Shown: in pieces, positions 1 to 5,558 of the stretch
How the letters are laid out: each line of letters opens with the position of its first letter
Position numbering within the stretch: position 1 is the first letter of the stretch
Assembly (NCBI GenBank): GCA_017457345.1
Contig: JAFTHR010000246.1
Location: 1-5,909, forward strand
Reading direction: 5' to 3'
DNA length: 5,909 nt
Source of the DNA: Clostridia bacterium
Lineage (GTDB): Bacteria > Bacillota > Clostridia > Christensenellales > Borkfalkiaceae
The notes under the pieces: generated by a model
What the model was told of the DNA's origin: nothing
The model's input: the letters and a program-made list of their open reading frames with translations, nothing else
The model's database searches: none
Position numbers and translations under genes: made by a program

Positions 1-928
1 ACATCGGTTTATCAAGATATACGTTCTCGATTGCCGCTGCAAAAATATCTGCAACGCTCAAAACGGCGAACTTATCTCTCATTTTTTCTTGGGGAAGTTG
101 CACGGTATCGAGCATTACAAGTTTGGTGATAACCGATTTTTCAAGTCTTTCTACGGCAGGTCCGCTCAATACGGAGTGCGTGCAACCTGCGTAAATTTCG
201 TTTGCACCAGCATCTTTCAACGCTTGTGCGCCTTGGCAAATCGTACCTGCGGTATCGATCATATCGTCTAACATCAAGCAGTTTTTACCGTTTACGTCGC
301 CAATGATGTTCATAACTTCCATAACGTTTGCTTTCGGGCGGCGTTTATCGATAATTGCAATGGGCACACCGAACTTTTCGGCTACCTTTCTTGCGCGTTT
401 TACGCTACCAAGGTCGGGAGCGACAACCACGTCGATTTTATTATTCTTTGCAAAGTAAGAGCAAAGGGTAGGGCCACCGAGAAGGTTATCCACGGGAATA
501 TCAAAGAAGCCTTGGATTTGTTCTGCGTGTAAATCCATGGTAAGCACACGGTCCGCACCCGCAGCCGTGATTAAGTTTGCCACAAGTTTTGCCGTGATGG
601 GATCACGCGAACGAGCCTTTCTATCTTGGCGAGCGTACCCAAAGTAAGGAACTACCGCCGTAATACGGCCTGCCGAAGCACGTTTTGCCGCGTCGATCAT
701 AATCAACAATTCCATTAAATTATCGTTTACGGGAGCAGACGTAGATTGAATGATGAATAAATCTCTACCGCGCACCGTTTCTTCGATATGGATGCTGATT
801 TCACCGTCGGAGAAAGTAGAAACTTCGATGCCACCTAACTCGGTATTGAGTTTTTTTGCGATCGCTTCTGCCAAAGGACGGTTGGAATTGCCAGAGAATA
901 ACTTAATTTCGTTTCCGTGAGTAATCAT
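1..928 (-). CDS. prs: Ribose-phosphate pyrophosphokinase (PRPP synthetase), C-terminus cut by window edge
   Basis: This cytoplasmic enzyme transfers the pyrophosphate of ATP to ribose 5-phosphate, giving PRPP for purine, pyrimidine, histidine, tryptophan and NAD synthesis. The reading frame is open for 309 codons from ATG at 928 to the window edge. Bacterial class I enzymes are about 315-320 residues, so only a few C-terminal residues and the stop are missing. Visible family motifs are FSDGE (residues 39-43), the ATP/flexible-loop stretch YARQDRKARSRDPI (98-111), MDLHAEQIQGFFDIPVDNL (131-149), the PDLGSVKRA loop (171-179), KRR (195-197) and the PRPP-binding loop DDMIDTAGT (221-229). The start is supported by AAGGAAGGG at 943-935, 6 nt before the ATG, and by the N-terminal match to the family. 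No key residue appears altered. A dedicated sigma-A promoter lies upstream, so prs is probably transcribed separately from tadA, with possible read-through because no terminator is visible between them. Confidence 0.97.
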   Translation of the reverse strand, partial: MITHGNEIKLFSGNSNRPLAEAIAKKLNTELGGIEVSTFSDGEISIHIEETVRGRDLFIIQSTSAPVNDNLMELLIMIDAAKRASAGRITAVVPYFGYARQDRKARSRDPITAKLVANLITAAGADRVLTMDLHAEQIQGFFDIPVDNLLGGPTLCSYFAKNNKIDVVVAPDLGSVKRARKVAEKFGVPIAIIDKRRPKANVMEVMNIIGDVNGKNCLMLDDMIDTAGTICQGAQALKDAGANEIYAGCTHSVLSGPAVERLEKSVITKLVMLDTVQLPQEKMRDKFAVLSVADIFAAAIENVYLDKPM

Positions 929-1006
929 TATGTACCCTTCCTTTTATTTTTCCCGCGCCCGGCACTCCGCTTTTCCGCTATGAGAGCCGATTGCGTTTTT
1001 TTCTTT

Positions 1007-1020
1007 CGTTTGCGCAAACG
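1007..1020. promoter_or_regulatory. 14-bp perfect palindrome in the prs leader, candidate operator
   Basis: CGTTTGCGCAAACG reads the same on both strands and lies about +8 to +21 from the predicted prs transcription start, a usual place for a repressor site. It has a central CG as in LacI/PurR-family operators, but the half-site order differs from the E. coli PurR consensus, so no regulator can be named. As RNA it would need a loop taken from its own centre and makes only a short hairpin, so a DNA-binding role seems likelier. Function is inferred. Confidence 0.35.
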
Positions 1021-1034
1021 CGCCGACATTTATT

Positions 1035-1063
1035 ATAATACCCGTTTTCTTTCTTTTAGTCAA
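1035..1063 (-). promoter_or_regulatory. Sigma-A promoter for prs
   Basis: On the minus strand TTGACT (1063-1058) is followed after exactly 17 bp by TATTAT (1040-1035). An overlapping TATAAT (1037-1032) gives a 20-bp spacing and is less likely. The predicted transcription start near 1028 leaves an untranslated leader of about 100 nt before prs. The -35 lies only 28 bp beyond the tadA stop codon, so the promoter fills almost the whole gap. Prediction from consensus only. Confidence 0.75.
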
Positions 1064-1090
1064 CCAAATCAATCGGCTTTTCCAAAAAAA

Positions 1091-1600
1091 TTATTTTTCT
1101 TCCATTTCTTCTTGGGAATGCTTTGCCTTCTCTTCTTTCGCTTTTCTTCTCATCTCCACGAAAAATCCCGTAAGGAGCGCCGAACACTCTTCTTCTAACA
1201 CGCCGCCTACTACTTCCGTTTTGTGATTGAGCAAATTTGCATCCGCAAGTTCTTGCGTGAGCGATCTCCCTTTTTGCTCGTACGCGCCAAAATACACCTT
1301 GTCCACTCGTGCGTTAAGCGCTGCGCCCATACACATAGGGCACGGTTCTAGCGTCACGTACAACTCCGCACCTTCCGGCAAACGCCAAGAAGCGAACTTT
1401 TTACAAGCCCTATCGATCGCCATCATTTCCGCATGCGCCGAAGCAAGTTGCAGTTTCGCGCGGCGATTATAGCCGCTCGCCACCACTTTATCCTCCACCA
1501 CGACCACCGCGCCGATCGGCACTTCGCCTTGCTTTAAGCCGCGCTTTGCCGCCGTGATCGCACGGCGCATAAACTTTTCTTCTCTCGTCAATTTTTTCAT
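1091..1600 (-). CDS. tadA: tRNA-specific adenosine deaminase
   Basis: TadA deaminates adenosine 34 to inosine in tRNA-Arg(ACG), letting one tRNA read several CGN codons. It acts in the cytoplasm as a zinc-dependent homodimer. The 169-residue protein shows the full cytidine/deoxycytidylate-deaminase signature: GEVPIGAVVV (25-34), the zinc ligand and proton-shuttle motif HAE (56-58), and PCPMC (86-90) with zinc ligands C87 and C90. The usual TadA C-terminal pattern follows (NLLNH, GVLEEEC, LLTGFF). A lysine/glutamate-rich tail of about 18 residues ends the protein and looks disordered. The ATG at 1600 is chosen because the family N-terminus begins here and because it overlaps the upstream stop as TAATG. 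A longer in-frame start at 1675 would add 25 residues unlike TadA, entirely within the upstream gene. No strong Shine-Dalgarno is visible at the right distance (a GGGAG lies 17 nt upstream), so translation is probably coupled to the M14 gene. Confidence 0.95.
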   Translation of the reverse strand: MKKLTREEKFMRRAITAAKRGLKQGEVPIGAVVVVEDKVVASGYNRRAKLQLASAHAEMMAIDRACKKFASWRLPEGAELYVTLEPCPMCMGAALNARVDKVYFGAYEQKGRSLTQELADANLLNHKTEVVGGVLEEECSALLTGFFVEMRRKAKEEKAKHSQEEMEEK

Positions 1601-2361
1601 TATTTCTTTACGCTTAACTCCCACGCCGCCGAAAGATCGGCTATCGCGCGAACGTTTCTCCTTTCTATCTCCCAAAAATGTTCTTCCCGAATAGGATGCA
1701 AGAGTAAATCGCTCCCTACTTCTACCGTAAAAGACGGCACTTTTAGCCGTTCAATACACCAGTCCTTATAGCCGCCAACACTCCCCACGGTGCGCACGAT
1801 CGGATACCCCGTAGACTTAGAAAGCACCGCACCAAGTACCGATTCACCGGGTAATTCCCTTTTAAAACGGGAATAGATTTCTTCCCCTTTCGTGTGATAA
1901 CTCACCGTGTAATTCGGCTTTGCCCAAAGCGTGAAATCACGCAAGGCGCGGGTTTCCGGCTCGGAAAACGGATAAGCGCCAACGTAATTTTCGCTTGCAG
2001 GGTGAAAAACGTTTTTTGCGCCCTTGCCCCAGTCCGCATCAAAATTGACGTTTAAATCCACGCCGCGAGCGTTCGCTTTCCATAGCGGCTTTTCCCCGCT
2101 TTCGCTTATCAACGCGCCGTCTGGGTTCGTAAGCGGCAAAAACCAAACGCTACCCGTAATTTGCCCGTATCGATACTGAGAAACGGCTAGCCTTGAAGTG
2201 ATGAACTCTCTACCGTGAATTCCGCATTGCACAATCCCTACGGGCGTTCCTTCGCCTAATTTTACAGCGAAAATCTCTCTGCCTAAACAGGACTTGCCGA
2301 TTACCTTTTTTTCGCCCGCCACCGAACGATAAAATTCTTTTACTCTTTCAAAACAATTCAC
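1600..2361 (-). CDS. M14-family zinc carboxypeptidase homologue, cytoplasmic
   Basis: This 253-residue protein has the M14 metallopeptidase layout: zinc ligands HGRE (H49, E52) and H156 in SYH, the NPDG motif (79-82), ANARGVDLN (96-104), and a catalytic-type glutamate E214 in FTVEVG. Relatives without signal peptides include gamma-D-glutamyl-meso-diaminopimelate peptidases, which trim muropeptides. That role is possible here but not shown. There is no signal peptide or membrane segment, so it should act in the cytoplasm. The motif usually read as DLNRNF is DLNVNF here, so the arginine that binds the substrate carboxylate (R145 of carboxypeptidase A) is V105. The position of R127 appears to be K95. 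The zinc site is intact, so activity is plausible but substrate preference may differ. The start is GTG with an in-frame TAA two codons upstream; no good ribosome binding site is seen, and GTG at residue 14 is an alternative. It lies 42 nt after rlmH and its stop overlaps the tadA start. Confidence 0.85.
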   Translation of the reverse strand: MNCFERVKEFYRSVAGEKKVIGKSCLGREIFAVKLGEGTPVGIVQCGIHGREFITSRLAVSQYRYGQITGSVWFLPLTNPDGALISESGEKPLWKANARGVDLNVNFDADWGKGAKNVFHPASENYVGAYPFSEPETRALRDFTLWAKPNYTVSYHTKGEEIYSRFKRELPGESVLGAVLSKSTGYPIVRTVGSVGGYKDWCIERLKVPSFTVEVGSDLLLHPIREEHFWEIERRNVRAIADLSAAWELSVKK

Positions 2362-2403
2362 TCTTTATCGTATGCACGCCGATTAAAAAAGGGTTATTGC
2401 TCG

Positions 2404-2841
2404 CTATTTATGGTACGCAGAACCGCTAGAGATCATAAACGCACGGTGGATTTGTTCCACCAACACCACGCGCATAAGTTGATGCGGAAAGGTCATATCC
2501 GAAAAGGAAAGTTTCCAGTCCGCCGCCGCTTTTACTCGTTCGGAAAGCCCGCAAGAAGATCCGATAATGAAACTGATTTCTTCCCCTTTATCACAAACCG
2601 ACTTCAAGCGTTTGGCAAGCCCTTCGCTCGAAGTTTTCTCCCCTTCGATCGCAAGGGCTATTTTATAGCCTTTTGCCGCGCGCAAAATCTCTTCCGCTTC
2701 CGCTTCCGGATTTGCCCCTTCGGCAAGTTCTTTAATTTCCACTTGCGCAAAACGGGATATTCGTTTCACGTATTCTGCCACGGCTTCTCGGTAGAAACTT
2801 TTTTTAATCTTTCCAACCACTACTAGATAAATCTTTTGCAT
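2404..2841 (-). CDS. rlmH: 23S rRNA (pseudouridine1915-N3)-methyltransferase RlmH
   Basis: RlmH is a SPOUT-class (knotted) methyltransferase that uses S-adenosylmethionine to methylate N3 of pseudouridine 1915 in helix 69 of 23S rRNA, acting on assembled 70S ribosomes as a homodimer. The 145-residue length is a little under the usual 155-159. The shortening lies in the variable stretch around residues 40-58. Diagnostic features are the N-terminal KIYLVVVGKIK, EGEKTSSEGLAKRL (66-79), the cofactor-site stretch IIGSSCGLSE (92-101), and the C-terminal signature FSDMTFPHQLMRVVLVEQ (113-130) followed by HRAF and the terminal AYHK. The cofactor loop, commonly GGxxG, reads GSSCG, a conservative but visible change. 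The start is well supported by TAAGGAG 5 nt upstream, overlapping the stop of the CPBP gene, so the two are almost certainly co-transcribed. Gene name is secure from the C-terminal signature. Confidence 0.96.
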   Translation of the reverse strand: MQKIYLVVVGKIKKSFYREAVAEYVKRISRFAQVEIKELAEGANPEAEAEEILRAAKGYKIALAIEGEKTSSEGLAKRLKSVCDKGEEISFIIGSSCGLSERVKAAADWKLSFSDMTFPHQLMRVVLVEQIHRAFMISSGSAYHK

Positions 2842-2846
2842 ACTCG

Positions 2847-2853
2847 CTCCTTA
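2847..2853 (-). promoter_or_regulatory. rlmH ribosome binding site overlapping upstream stop codon
   Basis: TAAGGAG serves both as the TAA stop of the CPBP protease homologue and as a near-perfect Shine-Dalgarno for rlmH, with 5 nt to its ATG. The overlap fixes the rlmH start and suggests that ribosomes finishing the first gene hand over directly to the second. Confidence 0.8.
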
Positions 2854-3777
2854 AAAGCCGCTTACCAACGTGCTAATCCAATTAATTGCACAAAGCACAA
2901 TCCCCACCGACGCGGTGATGAAAAAGCCTTTTTTATCGGCGTTTACAGGCTCGGGTAAAGAGTGCATTTCTTCTACCTTTTCTTTTTTGCAATCGAAGAT
3001 TGCAAGGTACAAAACAACCGCAATAAGACACACGCCGGAGCAAATGGCAACGGGGAGAGCCGCCGCGCCAAAGTCCGCTATACCGAAATGCATAAATAAA
3101 ACGATTTGGGCGTTATTGAGAAGATGCGCTATCATAGTGGGGATCGCAGAGCCTGCTTTATAGGCAAGCAAAGCGTACGCCGCACCGCAACAAAATTGAT
3201 AGAGTGTTTGCGCAGGATTTTGGTGGAAAAGCGCAAACAACGCACCCGAAATCAACACGCAACCCACCGCTCCAAACGAACGCATACCGCCGAGCATTAC
3301 GCCACGGAAAACGCCTTCTTCAAACACGGCGGGCAACAAGGCTACCGTAATCAGCACTCCAACGATTCCAAATCCTGCCGTGGAAGGGAGCGAAGTGGGT
3401 GTGTTTACGTACCCGAATTCGCCTAAAAAGCGCAAGACTAAGCCGTTTAATTCCCCGAGCGATAACAGCCCGAATTGTAAAACCACGGCGAGCAAGAAAT
3501 AGCGTGCTTTCGGCAACCCAAACGCCGCGCGAACGGGGGTTTTTGCATAGAATAAAAAGAAGAAAAACGCAAGGGCAAATGCAATTTGCGGGAGCAAAAA
3601 GTTGGCGTATAAAAACCATTGCTTGGTTTCATAGCCCTCTCCCATCAAACCGAGCGCCGAAGCAGCGATTAAAAAGACGGTTGCAATAAACGAAGGCAAA
3701 ACCGAAACAGCCGAAAAAATTAAACCGGATTTTTTCTCGGGACTTAAATTAACGACTAAGTTGTTATTTTTCTCCAT
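2851..3777 (-). CDS. CPBP (CAAX protease/bacteriocin-processing) family intramembrane protease homologue
   Basis: This 308-residue, strongly hydrophobic protein has about eight probable membrane segments (roughly 19-44, 54-78, 92-116, 135-152, 170-184, 193-213, 237-262, 284-305). It carries all three motifs of the CPBP/ABI (Rce1-like) glutamyl protease family: EEGVFR (153-158, the EExxxR motif), FALFH (181-185, FxxxH) and HLLNN (218-222, HxxxN). These residues line the catalytic site in Rce1-type proteases, so the protein is probably an active intramembrane endopeptidase. Bacterial members have varied roles such as bacteriocin maturation, self-immunity and surface-protein processing, and the target here is unknown. 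No bacteriocin-like peptide gene is next to it. The ATG at 3777 is chosen over an in-frame ATG at 3870 because the promoter at 3836-3808 would start transcription after the longer start, and CCTCT at 3786-3790 (AGAGG on the coding strand) provides a ribosome site 8 nt away. It is the first gene of the operon with rlmH. Confidence 0.9.
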   Translation of the reverse strand: MEKNNNLVVNLSPEKKSGLIFSAVSVLPSFIATVFLIAASALGLMGEGYETKQWFLYANFLLPQIAFALAFFFFLFYAKTPVRAAFGLPKARYFLLAVVLQFGLLSLGELNGLVLRFLGEFGYVNTPTSLPSTAGFGIVGVLITVALLPAVFEEGVFRGVMLGGMRSFGAVGCVLISGALFALFHQNPAQTLYQFCCGAAYALLAYKAGSAIPTMIAHLLNNAQIVLFMHFGIADFGAAALPVAICSGVCLIAVVLYLAIFDCKKEKVEEMHSLPEPVNADKKGFFITASVGIVLCAINWISTLVSGF

Positions 3778-3807
3778 TTCTTTTTCCTCTTTCTTCTTTT
3801 CTCTTTC

Positions 3808-3836
3808 ATTATAGCAAATCAAGGTTCTTTTTTCAA
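3808..3836 (-). promoter_or_regulatory. Strong sigma-A promoter with extended -10 for the CPBP-rlmH-M14-tadA operon
   Basis: On the minus strand TTGAAA (3836-3831) is followed by a 17-bp spacer and a perfect TATAAT (3813-3808). The spacer ends in TGC, giving the extended -10 element TGnTATAAT. Transcription should begin near 3801, leaving a purine-rich leader of about 23 nt before the ATG at 3777. This also rules out the longer start of the CPBP gene. Confidence 0.85.
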
Positions 3837-3837
3837 C

Positions 3838-3875
3838 AAAAAAAGCGCGGGAAATAAAAATTATTCCCACGCTTT
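3838..3875 (-). terminator. Intrinsic terminator of the spoIIA operon
   Basis: On the minus strand the arms AAAGCGTGGGAA (3875-3864) and TTCCCGCGCTTT (3853-3842) form a 12-bp stem with one G-U pair and a 10-nt loop, followed by an uninterrupted run of seven T (3844-3838). The upstream arm begins inside the sigF stop codon. It ends one base before the -35 of the next promoter, separating the sporulation operon from the housekeeping operon. Confidence 0.9.
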
Positions 3876-4599
3876 ATCCCGTTAATTTTTTTTGAAACTC
3901 TTTTAAAATGCGGCTTTCAATCCGTGAAACCTGCACTTGGCTAACCCCTATTTGTTCGGCAACCTCACTCTGCGTCATATCCCGAAAATACCGCAACACG
4001 ATTATTTTTCTATCCCGCTCGCAAAGCCCCTCCATTGCTTCTTTTAGCAATAACTTATCTAAAAGTTCTTCCTGCTCGTCTTTCGCAGGCAGCGTGTCCA
4101 CGAGTTCACGCTCTTTACCGTCCTTGTACTCCCCACCGCCAAATAACGAGAGCGGCATACGGGAAGAGCCCATTACGAACACCGTTTCACTCTCTTCTAG
4201 TCCAAACGCCACCGCTATCTCTTTCACGCTTGGCGGCGTGCCGTTTTCGTTCGTCTTTTGCTCTACGAACGCGTTGATTTCCTTTGCCGTTTGTTTCACC
4301 GCGCGGGAGACTTTAAGCGAGCCGTCGTCGCGCATGAACCGCTTGATCTCACCTGCTATCATAGGAACGGCGTAAGTGGAAAACTTCACGCCGAAGCGCT
4401 CGTCGAATCCTGTGATCGCTTTTAAAAAACCCATACAAGCAAGTTGAAACAAATCGTCGTATTCCACCCCTTTGCCAAGATACCGTTTGACGATACATTT
4501 TACGAGTGAAACGTTTTGTTCGAGCAATTCTTCCTTTGCGCTACCATCTCCTAATTTTGCCCTACGCAGGTATTCGATTGTGGTACGTTCATCGAGCAT
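3874..4599 (-). CDS. sigF: Sporulation sigma factor F (SpoIIAC)
   Basis: Sigma-F is the first compartment-specific sigma factor of sporulation and directs RNA polymerase in the forespore after asymmetric division. The 241-residue protein is near the usual length (about 250). Region 2 covers about 26-93, with GVEYDDLFQLACMGFLKA (44-61), FDERFGVKFSTYAVPMI (65-81) and GEIKRFMRDDG (83-93). Region 3 covers about 95-157. Region 4 covers about 190-236 with a helix-turn-helix at MTQSEVAEQIGVSQVQVSRI (208-227). On sequence alone sigma-G would be a close alternative, and its being third gene after SpoIIAA and SpoIIAB settles the call. The ATG at 4599 is 6 nt after the spoIIAB stop. Its ribosome site GGAG (4614-4611) lies within the end of spoIIAB at a rather long 11-nt spacing, so coupling to spoIIAB translation is likely, which would keep sigma and anti-sigma in proportion. 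A strong terminator follows at once. Confidence 0.95.
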   Translation of the reverse strand: MLDERTTIEYLRRAKLGDGSAKEELLEQNVSLVKCIVKRYLGKGVEYDDLFQLACMGFLKAITGFDERFGVKFSTYAVPMIAGEIKRFMRDDGSLKVSRAVKQTAKEINAFVEQKTNENGTPPSVKEIAVAFGLEESETVFVMGSSRMPLSLFGGGEYKDGKERELVDTLPAKDEQEELLDKLLLKEAMEGLCERDRKIIVLRYFRDMTQSEVAEQIGVSQVQVSRIESRILKEFQKKLTG

Positions 4600-4605
4600 T
4601 TTAAC

Positions 4606-5034
4606 TCACGCTCCAATCTTTTTACACATCTCCACCACCGTACCTTCGCCACGCCCGCTTTTTAGCGAAAATTCGCTCATAAACGTTTGCATAATGGTAA
4701 ATCCCATTCCACTTCGTTCTTCGCCTTCTAAGGTCGTAAAAAAGGGCAAAACGGCTTTTTCCACGTCTTCTATGCCGCGACCGTGATCGGTGATCGTGAT
4801 ATGTAATTCGCGCGAAGTTTCGTTTGCGCGGCATTCAATAACGATTTCGCCCTGCCCGTCTTTTTCATAGGCGTGCACAATGCAATTCGTCACCGCTTCG
4901 CTCACCGCCGTTTTCACGTCGGAAAGTTCTTCGAGCGTGGGATTTAAATATAAGGCGAACGCTGCAACGGCGTTACGAGCGAAACACTCGTTTTCGCCAA
5001 TCGCCAAAAGGGATAATTTCATATAGTTTTCCAT
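4606..5034 (-). CDS. spoIIAB: Anti-sigma F factor and SpoIIAA kinase SpoIIAB
   Basis: SpoIIAB is a GHKL-fold serine kinase that binds and inactivates sigma-F with ATP, and phosphorylates SpoIIAA. The 142-residue protein matches the family in length and layout: ECFAR (16-20, with R20, which in B. subtilis contacts both partners), the N-box SEAVTNCIVHAY (45-56, with catalytic E46 and Mg/ATP-binding N50), the G1 box DHGRGI (83-88), the ATP-lid phrase ERSGMGFTIM (106-115) and the G3-like GEGTVV (129-134). All residues known to matter in the B. subtilis protein that I can place are present, so it should be functional. The start at 5034 has AAGGAG (5047-5042) at 7 nt; a second ATG four codons later is possible but less well placed. 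It sits 17 nt after spoIIAA and 6 nt before sigF in one transcript. Confidence 0.96.
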   Translation of the reverse strand: MENYMKLSLLAIGENECFARNAVAAFALYLNPTLEELSDVKTAVSEAVTNCIVHAYEKDGQGEIVIECRANETSRELHITITDHGRGIEDVEKAVLPFFTTLEGEERSGMGFTIMQTFMSEFSLKSGRGEGTVVEMCKKIGA

Positions 5035-5051
5035 TTCTTCTCTCCTTTGCC

Positions 5052-5360
5052 TTATATGCGCGGTATCAGGGAATACACGCCGCTAACCGCTAAAATTTTA
5101 TCCGCAATCGGGTTGGGATTTCTTATGTACATAGGAACGCCGATTCTACGGAACTTTTTATACCGACCGATTAAAAAACCGATTCCCGTGGAATCCATAA
5201 ACGTGACGTTTTCAAAATCGAACACCGCACGCTCGCAACGGGCGTGTTTATCGGCTAAGTCGTCGGCAATGCGCCGCGCGGATTGCGCCGAATGCTCGTC
5301 CATTTCTCCACGTAAAAAAACGAATAGGCTTTCGCCGTCTGTTTTTGCAACAATTTCCAT
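5052..5360 (-). CDS. spoIIAA: Anti-sigma F factor antagonist SpoIIAA
   Basis: SpoIIAA is a STAS-domain protein. In its unphosphorylated form it displaces sigma-F from SpoIIAB; SpoIIAB inactivates it by phosphorylating one serine, and the SpoIIE phosphatase restores it in the forespore. The 102-residue protein is a single STAS domain with the landmarks LRGEMDEHSA (16-25), a beta strand AVFDFENVTF (45-54) and the phosphorylation loop MDSTGIGFLIGRYK (55-68), in which S57 is the expected phosphoserine (S58 in B. subtilis). It ends at LIPRI, about 15 residues short of the B. subtilis protein (117 aa). The missing part is the variable tail after the last helix, so the domain looks complete. The ATG at 5360 has GGAG (5371-5368) at 7 nt. 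It heads the spoIIA operon; SpoIIE is not encoded in this window. Confidence 0.95.
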   Translation of the reverse strand: MEIVAKTDGESLFVFLRGEMDEHSAQSARRIADDLADKHARCERAVFDFENVTFMDSTGIGFLIGRYKKFRRIGVPMYIRNPNPIADKILAVSGVYSLIPRI

Positions 5361-5388
5361 AACTCATCTCCGAAATGCAAGTACTGGT

Positions 5389-5436
5389 ATTTTACAAAAC
5401 GCAAGGAAGAAAATAATGAAAAATCCCGTCGAAAAA
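5389..5436 (-). promoter_or_regulatory. Candidate spoIIA promoter region with Spo0A-box-like site
   Basis: A possible -10, TAAAAT (5394-5389 on the minus strand), would start transcription near 5382, 22 nt before spoIIAA. No good sigma-A -35 lies 17 bp upstream, and I see no sigma-H-like AGGA/GAAT pair, unlike the sigma-H-dependent B. subtilis operon. On the plus strand CGTCGAAAAA (5427-5436) matches the Spo0A box TGTCGAAAAA at all but the first base and falls about 45-54 bp upstream of the predicted start, a position typical of Spo0A-activated promoters. Spo0A control with a poor -35 is therefore plausible but inferred. Confidence 0.4.
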
Positions 5437-5465
5437 ATTATTTTTAAGGCGAAAAAATTTTTTTT
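5428..5465. repeat. Imperfect 18-bp direct repeat in the spoIIAA/tRNA divergent region
   Basis: GTCGAAAAAATTATTTTT (5428-5445) and GGCGAAAAAATTTTTTTT (5448-5465) agree at 16 of 18 positions and repeat with a 20-bp period, about two helical turns. Each consists of a CGAAAAAA core running into a T-tract, so the DNA is probably curved. The first copy includes the Spo0A-box-like site; the second is a weaker version of it. The region also lies just upstream of the tRNA promoter, where it could act as an A/T-rich UP-like element. Confidence 0.5.
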
Positions 5466-5485
5466 GCAATTTTGATAAAAAACGC

Positions 5486-5514
5486 TTGACTTTTTTAGGA
5501 AAATGTTTTATTCT
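5486..5514 (+). promoter_or_regulatory. Sigma-A promoter of the tRNA cluster
   Basis: TTGACT (5486-5491), a 17-bp spacer and TATTCT (5509-5514) form a good sigma-A promoter with predicted start near 5521, leaving a precursor leader of about 38 nt before the first tRNA. The sequence just upstream is rich in A and T tracts, as at strong stable-RNA promoters. Confidence 0.75.
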
Positions 5515-5558
5515 ATGTAGGCACTTGTGTGGAGCGGTATGCTTTTGCAGTCGTTCGT

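Larger units (their letters stand above)
985..1078. repeat. 9-bp inverted repeat flanking the prs promoter
   Basis: AGCCGATTG (985-993) and CAATCGGCT (1070-1078) are exact reverse complements. One arm lies upstream of the -35, the other inside the prs leader. Their centres are 85 bp apart, close to eight helical turns, and the arms enclose both the promoter and the 14-bp palindrome. Paired DNA-looping sites are possible. A chance match of this length in a gap this size is not negligible. Confidence 0.4.

Noticed and set aside
917..1198. Plus-strand open frame across the prs-tadA gap
   Set aside because: It overlaps the start of prs, the prs promoter and the tadA tail, is rich in Phe from reversed A-rich sequence, and has no plausible ribosome site.
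1601..1675. N-terminal extension of TadA to an ATG at 1675
   Set aside because: The added 25 residues are unlike TadA and lie wholly inside the M14 gene in another frame. The TAATG overlap start gives the normal family N-terminus.
2410..2826. Plus-strand 138-codon frame opposite rlmH, and similar frames opposite the CPBP gene, sigF, spoIIAB, M14 and tadA
   Set aside because: They are antisense shadows with basic or low-complexity composition, no family motifs and no start signals, opposite genes with clear conserved motifs.
3778..3870. 31-residue N-terminal extension of the CPBP protein to an ATG at 3870
   Set aside because: It would start upstream of a near-perfect promoter and inside the spoIIA terminator. 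The ATG at 3777 has its own ribosome site.
5361..5485. Sigma-H promoter for spoIIA, as in B. subtilis
   Set aside because: I looked for AGGA-type -35 and GAAT-type -10 elements on the minus strand at suitable spacing and found none.
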